Shown here: positions 1 to 6,228 of the stretch, piece by piece
How positions within the stretch are numbered: the first letter of the stretch is position 1
Layout of the letters: each line of letters starts with the position of its first letter
NCBI GenBank assembly: GCA_013695295.1
Contig: JACDAS010000096.1
Span: forward strand, 1-9,845
Length of the DNA: 9,845 nt
From: Actinomycetota bacterium
GTDB taxonomy: Bacteria; Actinomycetota; Thermoleophilia; Gaiellales; Gaiellaceae
Direction of reading: 5' to 3'
Translations under genes and position numbers: made by a program
The notes under the pieces: generated by a model
What the model saw: only the letters and a program-made list of their open reading frames with translations
What the model was told of the DNA's origin: nothing
Databases searched by the model: none

Positions 1-114
1 CCCGATGCCCACCTTCCGCAGGAAGACCGCCCGTGTGGCCGGATCGACCTTGTCGGCGTACTCGCGAATCGCGCCGTCGCTGTCGAGCTGGTCGAGCTGG
101 GGTAGCAAGGACAT
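1..114 (-). CDS. Probable ferritin-like domain protein, N-terminal fragment (runs off the window)
   Basis: Only the first 38 codons are present; the gene continues past base 1. The ATG at 114–112 is preceded on the minus strand by AAAGGGG (130–124), a plausible ribosome binding site about 9 nt from the start. The peptide begins MSLLPQLDQLDSDGAIREYA and continues with an FLRK-VGIG segment. From memory of the family, many Thermoleophilia ferritin-like proteins (PF13668-type) begin with a short acidic 'D.DGAI.E.A' helix followed by a twin-arginine-like or 'FLRK.G…' export segment, and this fragment fits that pattern. No iron-binding residue lies in the visible part, so function is inferred only from the N-terminal resemblance. 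It lies downstream of and on the same strand as the broken dedA gene. Confidence 0.5.
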   Translation of the reverse strand, partial: MSLLPQLDQLDSDGAIREYADKVDPATRAVFLRKVGIG

Positions 115-263
115 GGTATGAGGCCCCTTTCTGTCGTGCGGCGGTCAGGGACTAGGCAACGTGCGGCCGCCGTCGAGGGAGTATTCGCACGAGGGCGAGG
201 TCCGGTTCGCCGCTCAGACCTCGCTCGCGTCAGCCCTCGGCGCCCCCTCTGCCTCGCCGAGCT

Positions 264-652
264 CTCCTCGGGGCCCAGCCGGCGCTTCCACCAGCAAACG
301 GCGAGGAAGGCGGGGATCGCCAGCACTACGTCGCACCCGCCGCCACGTAGCCGAAGCGCTGGACGGCGTCGGCCGCGGCGTGGCCGAGGTAGAGGGCGAG
401 GAGCGTCACCCCGACCGCCCAGACGATCCCGCCCGCGGCGTTCCAGAGGAGAAACCGCCGCCACTCCATGCGGCTGACCCCGGCAAGCCAGGCCGAAGTG
501 ATCCGGAGATCGACGTGCGGGAAGCGGTCCTGCGAGGCGGCGATCGCGGCCGCGATCGCCGCGGTCTCGCCGGGCAGCGGCACACCCGCGGACTCGAGTG
601 CGATCAGGAGGACGAGAAGCGCGAGGCCGTAAGTCTCGATCAGGTCGGCCAC
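264..652 (-). pseudogene. DedA-family membrane protein gene, internally deleted and frameshifted
   Basis: A GTG at 652 opens a 108-codon frame that ends at TAG 328–326. The N-terminus (ALESAGVPLPGETAAIAAA, residues 18–36) is the first DedA membrane segment with its PGE motif. Residues 49–100 (LRITSAWLAGVSRM, WRRFLLWNAAGGIVWA) match the C-terminal half of DedA proteins. The middle, including the family's 'GD..GYW.GR..G' block and about 70–80 residues, is absent; the join lies between about residues 41 and 49 (506–532). After the stop, another frame reads CDVVLAIPAFLAVCWWKRR (335–279), the expected last membrane helix and basic tail, so a frameshift separates it from the body. DedA proteins are about 200 residues and act as membrane lipid or ion transporters/flippases. 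This copy is very unlikely to work. The right end of the remnant (about 264) is approximate. An assembly error is the main alternative. Confidence 0.75.
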
Positions 653-680
653 GCCGGCTCAGTCCAGGGTCGCGCGCGTC

Positions 681-686
681 TAGAGT
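681..686 (+). promoter_or_regulatory. Candidate -10 box (TAGAGT) for a leaderless pntA transcript
   Basis: TAGAGT matches the TANNNT form of actinobacterial -10 boxes and lies 8 nt before the GTG of pntA, which has no purine-rich Shine-Dalgarno. That spacing puts the transcription start at or next to the start codon. No convincing -35 was seen. The site is in the 42-bp gap between the divergent dedA remnant and pntA. Confidence 0.4.
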
Positions 687-694
687 CCCGCTCC

Positions 695-1795
695 GTGAGG
701 GTCGCCGTTCCCAGGGAGACTGCGCCGGGCGAGCGACGCGTCGCGCTCGTGCCGGAGAGCGTCGGCCGCCTCGCCGGCTCGGGGTTCGAGGTGACCGTCC
801 AGAGCGGCGCCGGAGCCGCAGCCTCCTTCCCGGACGAGGCCTATGCGGACGCTGGTGCCGAGCTCGCGACCGGGTTCGCGGAGACCGTCGGCGGCGCCGA
901 GGCCGTGCTCAAGGTGGCGCCGCCGGACGCAGGCGAGGTGAGCGAGCTTCCGCGCGGGGCGATCCTCATCGCCTTCCTCCAGCCGCTCTCCGACCCGGCC
1001 GGGCTCGAGCGCCTCTCCTCGCGTGGTGCGATCGCGTTCGCGATGGAGTCGATCCCGCGGATCAGCCGCGCTCAGTCGATGGACGCGCTGTCGTCGCAGA
1101 GCACTGTCGCCGGCTACCGGGCGGCGCTGATCGCGGCCGACCGGCTCCCGCGGTTCTTCCCGCTCCTGATGACGGCGGCCGGGACCGTGGCGCCGGCAAA
1201 GGTGCTCGTGCTCGGCGCCGGTGTCGCTGGCCTGCAGGCGATCGCGACCGCCCGCCGACTGGGCGCCGTCGTCTCGGCCTTCGACGTGCGGGCCGTCGTC
1301 CGCGAGCAGGTCGAGAGCCTCGGAGCCTCGTTCCTCGACCTCGGAGTCCTCGGGGAGGAGACCGCCGGTGGCTACGCCGCCGAGCTCACCGGCGAGCAGC
1401 AGGCCCGCCAGCAGGCCGAGTTGCAGCGCCGGATCCCGGAGTTCGACGTCGTGATCACGACCGCTCTCATCCCCGGCCGCCCGGCTCCCCGGCTGATCTC
1501 GGCCGAGGCCGTCCGCGGCATGCGCCCGGGATCGGTCGTCGTCGACCTCGCGGCCGAGGCGGGCGGCAACTGCGAGCTGACGGAGGTCGGCGAGGAGGTC
1601 GTCCGTGAAGGTGTGTCGATCGTCGGCGCGACGAACCTCGCGAGCACGATGCCGTTCCACGCGAGTCACCTCTACGCGCGCAACGTGAGCGCGCTGCTCC
1701 AGCACCTGGCGCCGGCCGGCGTGCTGCAGCTCGACTGGGAGGACGAGATCACCGCGGGAGCCTGCGTGGCCCGCCCGGCGGAGGTACCGGCGTGA
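695..1795 (+). CDS. pntA: NAD(P) transhydrogenase subunit alpha part 1 (NAD(H)-binding domain I)
   Basis: This 366-residue protein is the soluble NAD(H)-binding component (dI) of proton-translocating transhydrogenase. It passes hydride from NADH to NADP+ bound on PntB. The N-terminus (VAVPRETAPGERRVALVPES) is the AlaDh/PNT N-domain signature and fixes the GTG start at 695; the longer upstream frame overlaps the dedA remnant and has no family similarity. The segment RISRAQSMDALSSQSTVAGY contains R122, Q127, D130 and S133, which line up with the Rhodospirillum nicotinamide-site residues R127, Q132, D135 and S138. The Rossmann motif is GAGVAG (174–179), followed by the FDVR stretch and REQVESLGA. 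The C-terminal YARNVSALLQHL is also typical. Length suits the split form, in which the membrane part is a separate gene. Its TGA overlaps the GTG of the next gene by 4 bp, implying coupled translation. Confidence 0.96.
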   Translation: MRVAVPRETAPGERRVALVPESVGRLAGSGFEVTVQSGAGAAASFPDEAYADAGAELATGFAETVGGAEAVLKVAPPDAGEVSELPRGAILIAFLQPLSDPAGLERLSSRGAIAFAMESIPRISRAQSMDALSSQSTVAGYRAALIAADRLPRFFPLLMTAAGTVAPAKVLVLGAGVAGLQAIATARRLGAVVSAFDVRAVVREQVESLGASFLDLGVLGEETAGGYAAELTGEQQARQQAELQRRIPEFDVVITTALIPGRPAPRLISAEAVRGMRPGSVVVDLAAEAGGNCELTEVGEEVVREGVSIVGATNLASTMPFHASHLYARNVSALLQHLAPAGVLQLDWEDEITAGACVARPAEVPA

Positions 1796-2130
1796 CGAGC
1801 GGCCGGCTGATCGTCGAGCTGACGGTGCTCGTGCTCGCGATCTTCGTCGGCTTCGAGGTGATCTCGAAGGTGCCGACTCTCCTCCATACGCCGCTGATGT
1901 CCGGGACGAACGCGATCCACGGGATCGTGCTCGTGGGGGCGATCGTCGTCGCCGGGCTGCCCGACCAGGCGACGTGGATCCGGATCGTGGCGCTCGCGGC
2001 GGTCGCGCTCGGGACGATGAACGTCGTCGGCGGGTTCGTCGTCACCGACCGGATGCTCGAGATGTTCAAGAAGCGAGCCGCGGCGCCGCCGGCCCGGGAA
2101 GCTCCATCGTCGTCGCGGCAGGAACGGTGA
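1792..2130 (+). CDS. pntAB: NAD(P) transhydrogenase subunit alpha part 2 (membrane domain)
   Basis: This 112-residue membrane protein supplies the alpha-side helices of domain II, the proton channel of transhydrogenase. Three hydrophobic stretches are visible: about residues 8–22 (VELTVLVLAIFVGFE), 43–56 (HGIVLVGAIVVAGL) and 63–83 (RIVALAAVALGTMNVVGGFVV). The signature TPLMSGTNAIHGI (about 33–45), with conserved Ser, Asn and His, and the closing NVVGGFVVTDRMLEMFK identify the family. Start is GTG at 1792, preceded by GGAGG (1780–1784) with 7 nt spacing. It overlaps the previous gene by 4 bp (GTGA) and the next by 4 bp. The last 20 or so residues are a polar, low-complexity tail. Size is normal for the split (three-gene) enzyme. 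Confidence 0.95.
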   Translation: MTSGRLIVELTVLVLAIFVGFEVISKVPTLLHTPLMSGTNAIHGIVLVGAIVVAGLPDQATWIRIVALAAVALGTMNVVGGFVVTDRMLEMFKKRAAAPPAREAPSSSRQER

Positions 2131-3527
2131 GCCGCCAGGACGCGATCAGCCTCGCGTACCTCGCCGCGATCGTCAGCTTCGTCCTGGCGCTTCGCTTCCT
2201 CTCCTCCCCCACGACCGCCCGGCTGGGTAACTGGCTCGGCGCCGGCGGCATGGCGGTCGCGATCGCCGCCACGCTCGCCCAGCGCGGGCTCGACCACCAC
2301 GTCTCGATCCTGGTCGTGATGCTGGTCTCGGCCCCGGTCGGGGCCTTCGCGGCGCGCTCGGTGAAGATGACCGCGATGCCGCAGATGGTGGCGCTCTTCA
2401 ACGGCGTCGGCGGCGGGGCGGCGGCGCTGATCGGGCTCGCCGAGTTCCACGATCAGGCGCCCGAGCCCGGGCGGATCGCCTTCAACGTCGGGCTCTCGAC
2501 GGTGTTGAGCGCCCTGATCGGGAGCATCTCCTTCGCCGGCAGCCTCGTCGCCTTCGCAAAGCTGCAGGAGCTCGTCTCCGGGCGCCCGATCACCTACCCC
2601 GGCCAGAAGCTGGGCAACGGCCTCCTGATCGCCGCGGCGGCCGGCGTCGGGATCGCGATCCTCGCCGGCCCGCAGGAGGACGGCCTCCTGATCGGCGTGA
2701 TCGCCGGCGCAGCGCTCTTCGGTGTCCTCTTCGTGCTCCCGATCGGCGGCGCGGACATGCCGGTCGTGATCTCGCTGCTGAACGCGCTGACCGGGCTCGC
2801 GGCGGCGGCGACCGGCTTCGTGCTCCACAACAACGTCCTGATCGTGAGCGGCGCCCTGGTCGGGGCCTCCGGCACCCTGCTGACCCTGCTGATGGGCCGG
2901 GCGATGAACCGTTCGATCGGCAACGTCCTCTTCGGCGCCTTCGGCCAGGTCGCCGCAGGCCCGGCCGCGGCCGCCGCTGCCGGAACCGACGGGCAGGCGG
3001 TGCGCTCGGCGGGCCCCGAGGACGTGGCGATCATGCTCGCCTACGCGAAGCGCGTCGTGATCGTCCCCGGCTACGGGATGGCCGTCGCGCAGGCCCAGCA
3101 CGCGGTCCGCGAGCTCGCCGACCAGCTCGAGCACGGTGGGGTCGACGTCCGCTACGCGATCCACCCCGTCGCCGGCCGCATGCCCGGGCACATGAACGTC
3201 CTCCTCGCCGAGGCGAACGTGCCCTACCCGCAGCTGCACGAGCTGGAGGAGATCAACCCCGAGTTTCCCCGCACCGACGTCGCGCTGGTGATCGGCGCCA
3301 ACGACGTGACGAACCCCGCCGCGCGGACCTCGCCGGCGAGCCCGATCTACGGGATGCCGATTCTCGACGTCGACCGTGCGGCCACGATCGTGGTGCTGAA
3401 ACGCGGCATGAGCCCCGGCTTCGCCGGCATCGACAACGAGCTCTACCTCGACCCGAAGACGGTGATGCTGTTCGGCGACGCGAAGGACTCGGTGACGAGG
3501 CTCGTCGCCGCCGTGAAGGCGCTGTAG
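2127..3527 (+). CDS. pntB: NAD(P) transhydrogenase subunit beta (membrane domain plus NADP(H)-binding domain III)
   Basis: This 466-residue protein completes the transhydrogenase. About the first 270 residues are a series of hydrophobic helices rich in Gly and Ala (domain II), and the C-terminal 180 form the NADP(H)-binding domain III. Visible domain III motifs are PGYGMAVAQAQ (G315, G317), HPVAGRMPGHMNVLLAEA, GANDVTNPAA (390–399, with D393 at the position of the essential E. coli PntB Asp392), KRGMSPGFAGIDNELY and MLFGDAK. All expected nucleotide-site residues appear intact. The GTG at 2127 overlaps the pntAB stop by 4 bp and has AGGA about 5 nt upstream; the open frame further upstream lies inside pntAB and has no PntB similarity. 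The protein sits in the cytoplasmic membrane with domain III facing the cytoplasm. Together with the two genes before it, this makes a complete enzyme whose usual role is proton-driven NADPH supply. Confidence 0.97.
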   Translation: MSRQDAISLAYLAAIVSFVLALRFLSSPTTARLGNWLGAGGMAVAIAATLAQRGLDHHVSILVVMLVSAPVGAFAARSVKMTAMPQMVALFNGVGGGAAALIGLAEFHDQAPEPGRIAFNVGLSTVLSALIGSISFAGSLVAFAKLQELVSGRPITYPGQKLGNGLLIAAAAGVGIAILAGPQEDGLLIGVIAGAALFGVLFVLPIGGADMPVVISLLNALTGLAAAATGFVLHNNVLIVSGALVGASGTLLTLLMGRAMNRSIGNVLFGAFGQVAAGPAAAAAAGTDGQAVRSAGPEDVAIMLAYAKRVVIVPGYGMAVAQAQHAVRELADQLEHGGVDVRYAIHPVAGRMPGHMNVLLAEANVPYPQLHELEEINPEFPRTDVALVIGANDVTNPAARTSPASPIYGMPILDVDRAATIVVLKRGMSPGFAGIDNELYLDPKTVMLFGDAKDSVTRLVAAVKAL

Positions 3528-3536
3528 GGCGCCCGC

Positions 3537-4490
3537 ATGATTCCCGTGCTCACGGCACGGCAGGTCGAAGCCGCAGTCTCGCCCGCGGAGGCGATCGAGG
3601 CGATTCGAGACGCGTTCGTCGCCCACGCCCGCGGAGAGTGGACGATGCCCCCGAAGGTCTACGTCGCGAACTACCCGGCCGGAGACTTCCGGGCGATGCC
3701 CGCGATCGGGGGAGGCTTCGCGTTGCTCAAGTGGGTGACGTCGTTTCCCGGCAACCCCGGGCGCGGGCTGCCGACCGTGACGGGGCTCGTGGTGCTTTCC
3801 GACGCGGAGACCGGAATGCTGCTCGCGCTCCTCCATGCGGGCGCCGTGACAGCGCTGCGCACGGGCGCGGCCGCGGTGCTCGCTGCCGAGACGCTCGGCC
3901 GGGCGGGAGCGGAAACCGCGGCCGTGATCGGAACGGGCGTCAACGGGCGGGCGGCAGTGAGGAGTTTCGTCACGCGAGGACGCGCGCCGTTGCTGTGGGA
4001 CGTCGATGCCTCGCGCGCCGAGGCGGTCGCAGACGAGCTCGGCGCAACCCGGGCGGCCAATCGGGAGGAGGCCTTCGCGGCTGATCTCCTCGTGACGGTG
4101 ACGCCCGGCCACGAGGTGCTGCTGCCCGAGGGGTCGCTGCGGCCCGGGCAGCACGTCTCGCTGATGGGAGCGGACGGCCCCGGAAAATCGGAGATCGCTC
4201 CCGCCGAGCTTGCCCGTGTCCATGCCTTCTGCGACGACTGGGAGCAGGCGAGCCACAGCGGCGACCTCGCACCCGGCGTCGAGGAGGGCCTGCTCCGGCG
4301 CGCAGACGTGACGGAGCTCGGCGCGGTGCTCGCCGGGCTCGCCCCGGGCCGGGCCGATGAAGACGAGGTGACCGCCTTCGACTCGACCGGCCTCGCCATC
4401 CAGGACCTCGCGATCGCACGGGCGGCCTGGCGGCGGCTGCAGGACGATCCGGCCGGACTCGGAGAGGTGGCGCGGATCGAGTTAGGCTGA
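3537..4490 (+). CDS. Ornithine cyclodeaminase / mu-crystallin family NAD(P)-dependent enzyme
   Basis: This 317-residue protein has the typical family length. Key residues line up with ornithine cyclodeaminases: R52 (FRAMPAI), K65 (LLKWVTSFPGN), the RTGAA segment from R108, the Rossmann motif GTGVNG (132–137), the acid-bearing GADGPGKSE loop with D213 (equivalent to the catalytic Asp of Pseudomonas OCD), and the closing FDSTGLAIQDLA (281–292). The family includes ornithine cyclodeaminase, archaeal alanine dehydrogenase, imine/ketimine reductases and opine-synthesis enzymes, and the sequence alone does not settle the substrate. It starts 9 bp after pntB at an ATG with only a weak upstream purine tract, so it is probably co-transcribed with the transhydrogenase. 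That pairing suggests a need for NADPH or NADH, which is inference. Transcription continues toward the VOC gene 30 bp downstream. Confidence 0.9.
   Translation: MIPVLTARQVEAAVSPAEAIEAIRDAFVAHARGEWTMPPKVYVANYPAGDFRAMPAIGGGFALLKWVTSFPGNPGRGLPTVTGLVVLSDAETGMLLALLHAGAVTALRTGAAAVLAAETLGRAGAETAAVIGTGVNGRAAVRSFVTRGRAPLLWDVDASRAEAVADELGATRAANREEAFAADLLVTVTPGHEVLLPEGSLRPGQHVSLMGADGPGKSEIAPAELARVHAFCDDWEQASHSGDLAPGVEEGLLRRADVTELGAVLAGLAPGRADEDEVTAFDSTGLAIQDLAIARAAWRRLQDDPAGLGEVARIELG
4483..4488 (+). promoter_or_regulatory. Candidate internal -10 box (TAGGCT) ahead of the VOC gene
   Basis: TAGGCT overlaps the stop codon of the cyclodeaminase-family gene and lies about 32 nt before the GTG of the VOC gene, leaving room for a short leader carrying the strong AAGGAGG site. 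It fits TANNNT, but no -35 was seen, so an independent promoter is only possible. Confidence 0.25.
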
Positions 4491-4509
4491 CACCTCGGCA
4501 TCCCCGTCC

Positions 4510-4516
4510 AAGGAGG
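4510..4516 (+). promoter_or_regulatory. Strong Shine-Dalgarno (AAGGAGG) of the VOC gene
   Basis: This is the only near-consensus ribosome binding site in the window. It sits 4 nt before the GTG at 4521, slightly closer than usual, and supports that start over the in-frame ATG at 4542. Confidence 0.75.
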
Positions 4517-4520
4517 CAGC

Positions 4521-4883
4521 GTGGAAGGCAAGATCGTGCACATGGAGCTCCCGGCGAAGGACACGGGCCGGGCGACGAAATTCTGGGGCTCGCTCTGCGG
4601 CTGGACGTTCCAGCACTACGACGGCCCGATCGAATACCACATGTTCGAGGGCGATCCGGGCGGCGGCATCTACCCGCAGCAGATGGGCGAGACCGGGCCG
4701 ATCGTCTACTTCGGAACCGAGGATCTCGAGGCAGAGATGGCCCGTGTGCGCGAGCTCGGCGGCGAGGCCGGCGAGAAGTCGCCGGTTCCCGCGATGGGCT
4801 GGTATTCCCAGTGCAAGGACACCGAGGGCAACGCGTTCGCGATCTGGCAGAGCGACGAGTCCGCTCCCGCCCGCGAGGGGTAA
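4521..4883 (+). CDS. VOC family protein (glyoxalase / bleomycin-resistance fold)
   Basis: This 120-residue protein is a single vicinal-oxygen-chelate module. It opens with IVHMELPAKDTGRATKFWGS (5–24), the strand–helix start of VOC proteins, including the 'D..RA..FW..L.GW' pattern. The first part ends around HMFEGDPGGGIYP (40–52). The second half (VYFGTEDLEAEMARVRELGG, 62–81) repeats the strand–helix pattern, and the protein closes with KDTEGNAFAIWQSD (99–112), the usual 'D.eGN.f.l.q.d' end. Relatives in this subgroup are mostly uncharacterised; some bind small electrophiles or antibiotics, and a metal site cannot be confirmed here. It is the last gene of the plus-strand operon, and its TAA directly abuts the large inverted repeat. 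Confidence 0.88.
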   Translation: MEGKIVHMELPAKDTGRATKFWGSLCGWTFQHYDGPIEYHMFEGDPGGGIYPQQMGETGPIVYFGTEDLEAEMARVRELGGEAGEKSPVPAMGWYSQCKDTEGNAFAIWQSDESAPAREG

Positions 4884-5046
4884 GAACTCGTTTCAGAATG
4901 ACGCCTCGTCGACGGGGTGCGCTGGACGCGTGCGAGGCTAGGACGCAGGGAGCGCCAATAGCAGCTGCTATTGGCGTGACTGAGGACGACGCCGCGTGCG
5001 TGTCCAGCGTGCCACGACGGCACAGGCTTCATTTTGAAACGGGTTC
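4884..5046. repeat. Long imperfect inverted repeat filling the convergent gap (MITE- or REP-like candidate)
   Basis: Arms 4884–4964 and 4965–5046 are reverse complements with one single-base gap. The outer 22 bases agree at 19 positions (left arm starts GAACTCGTTTCAGAATGACG, right arm read in reverse starts GAACCCGTTTCAAAATGAAG). A middle block CGCTGGAC is shared. The inner 12 bases (CGCCAATAGCAG and its exact complement) form a perfect 24-bp palindrome at 4953–4976. The segments in between are diverged, often by transitions. The element starts directly after the VOC stop codon and ends 7 bases before the stop of the FAD oxidase. A minor hairpin (GTGCC…GGCAC, 5009–5023) lies in the right arm. 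There is no coding content. It may be a palindromic mobile element remnant, a two-way terminator, or both. Confidence 0.8.
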
Positions 5047-5055
5047 CAAAAGCCT
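5024..5055 (-). terminator. Hairpin directly after the FAD oxidase stop, candidate terminator
   Basis: On the minus strand AGGC-TTTTGGAA, loop CCCG, TTTCAAAA, a TGAA bulge and GCCT form an 8-bp stem (one G·T wobble) plus a 4-bp outer stem. It begins within the TAG stop codon of the FAD oxidase gene. It lacks a T-run, as many actinobacterial terminators do. It overlaps the right end of the larger inverted repeat, so the two structures would compete. Confidence 0.4.
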
Positions 5056-6172
5056 AGAGTCGAGCCGGGTCGAAGGGGTCGAGCTCCGGGCAGGGCCGTC
5101 CGAGGATCGCCTGCGCGACCAGCTCCCCGCAGGCGAGACCGAGGACGTTGCCGTGCCCGGAGTAGCCGCAGGCGACCCAGGTCCCCTCCCGCCACGGGGC
5201 CCGGCCGGCGAGCGGGAGCCCGTCGTCGGTGCAGCCGAAGATCCCGGCCCAGCGCCCGTCGATGCCCGGCAGCCGTCCGAGCATCTCCCGCACCAGGTCT
5301 TCGATGCCACCCTGGATCTGCGGGGTGGTCGCCTCTTCGAGGGTGTGCTCGGCTGCAAGGTCGAGATCCCGCCGCCCACCCGCGACGAGCCGACCGTCGG
5401 GCGTCTGCTGCCAGTAGTCGAAACCCCTCCTCGCGTAGTGCGGGCACGCGAACACGCGCGCGCCGAGGGGCTCGGTCACCAGCATCTGGCCGCGGGTTGG
5501 GCGCACGGCCCCGTCGAGCTCCGGGATGAGGCCTCGCGTGTAGCCGTCCGTCGCGATCACGACCTCAGGCGCCTCCAGGTCGTCCAGCACGTCCACTGGG
5601 CTGTGCTCGCGCACCTCGGCCCCTGCCTCGACGGCAAGCGCCGCAAGCCGCCTCACCCATCGAGCCGGGTGGAGCGCCCCGTCCCGCGGATGTCGGATCG
5701 CCCCGTGATATCGATCGCCGAGCGGGCCGGCAAGCTCGTCCACCCACTCGACCTCGAACCCGTCGGCGACGAGCGCCGTGTACTCGGCCCGGAGGTCGGT
5801 GCGCTCGCCCGGGTCTCCAGCGAGCCTGAGGCTGCCGACCCGCGCGAGAGCGTCGCCGGCCAGTTCCTCGAGCCGATCGAGTCCGCGCTCGGATAGTGCC
5901 CACAGCGCCCTCGCGGGCCCGGACCCGAGCTGTCGGCACGCAACGTCGTAGGGCATCGCCCCGCCCCGAAGCGCGAAGCCTCCGTTGCGGCCGCTGGCGC
6001 CCGAGGCGACGGATCGCGCCTCATGCAGCCGCACGCGAACGCCTCCGCGCGCGAGGGCGAGCGCCGCAGCGCACCCGGTGACGCCGCCGCCCACGATCTC
6101 GACCTCGGCTCGCCCGCGAAGAACGCGGCGGCGCACGGGCTCCGCCGCCTCCTCGAGCCAGTGGGAGGCCAC
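5054..6172 (-). CDS. FAD-dependent oxidoreductase, DAO family (amine/amino-acid oxidase-like)
   Basis: This 372-residue flavoprotein has the glycine oxidase/D-amino-acid oxidase fold. The N-terminal dinucleotide-binding motif is VEIVGGGVTGCAAALALA (GGGVTG at 28–33) ending at E51, followed by the flavin-contacting GASGRNGGF (58–66). The middle holds HPARWVRRLAALAVEAGAEV, and a second FAD strand reads EVVIATDGYTRGLIPEL. The C-terminus carries GCTDDGLPLAG and YSGHGNVLG (337–345), standard for DAO enzymes. GASGRNGG resembles gamma-glutamylputrescine oxidase-type proteins more than sarcosine oxidases, but the substrate is unknown. Start is GTG at 6172; there is no Shine-Dalgarno, and a TACGAT box 6 nt upstream suggests a leaderless message. 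It follows dprA on the same strand after a 102-bp gap and is probably a separate unit. No signal peptide is seen, so it is likely cytoplasmic. Confidence 0.88.
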   Translation of the reverse strand: MASHWLEEAAEPVRRRVLRGRAEVEIVGGGVTGCAAALALARGGVRVRLHEARSVASGASGRNGGFALRGGAMPYDVACRQLGSGPARALWALSERGLDRLEELAGDALARVGSLRLAGDPGERTDLRAEYTALVADGFEVEWVDELAGPLGDRYHGAIRHPRDGALHPARWVRRLAALAVEAGAEVREHSPVDVLDDLEAPEVVIATDGYTRGLIPELDGAVRPTRGQMLVTEPLGARVFACPHYARRGFDYWQQTPDGRLVAGGRRDLDLAAEHTLEEATTPQIQGGIEDLVREMLGRLPGIDGRWAGIFGCTDDGLPLAGRAPWREGTWVACGYSGHGNVLGLACGELVAQAILGRPCPELDPFDPARL

Positions 6173-6178
6173 CTGTCA

Positions 6179-6184
6179 ATCGTA
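6179..6184 (-). promoter_or_regulatory. Candidate -10 box (TACGAT) for leaderless FAD oxidase transcript
   Basis: TACGAT on the minus strand lies 6 nt before the GTG at 6172, matching the TANNNT-to-start spacing seen at comM and close to that at pntA. No -35 match and no ribosome binding site were seen. Confidence 0.35.
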
Positions 6185-6228
6185 GTCGCTCGATCGCGGG
6201 CTCCCGCCGCCCCGATCAAGCAGCTAGG

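Noticed and set aside
161..694. N-terminal extension of PntA to an upstream ATG at 161
   Set aside because: The extension is Arg/Gly-rich, overlaps the dedA remnant on the opposite strand, and has no transhydrogenase similarity. PntA homology begins at the GTG at 695.
1749..4256. 835-codon open frame on the minus strand opposite the pnt operon
   Set aside because: The translation is low-complexity, rich in Arg, Asp, Gly and His with no family resemblance. It is the usual long antisense frame created by GC-rich third codon positions of real genes.
5055..5060. TAGAGT on the plus strand at the end of the FAD oxidase gene as an antisense promoter
   Set aside because: A single hexamer without a -35 or a downstream gene on that strand. 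It overlaps the stop codon of the minus-strand gene.
4811..5896. 361-codon plus-strand frame crossing the palindromic repeat and the FAD oxidase gene
   Set aside because: It is antisense to a clear flavoprotein and overlaps the VOC gene, with no recognisable domain.
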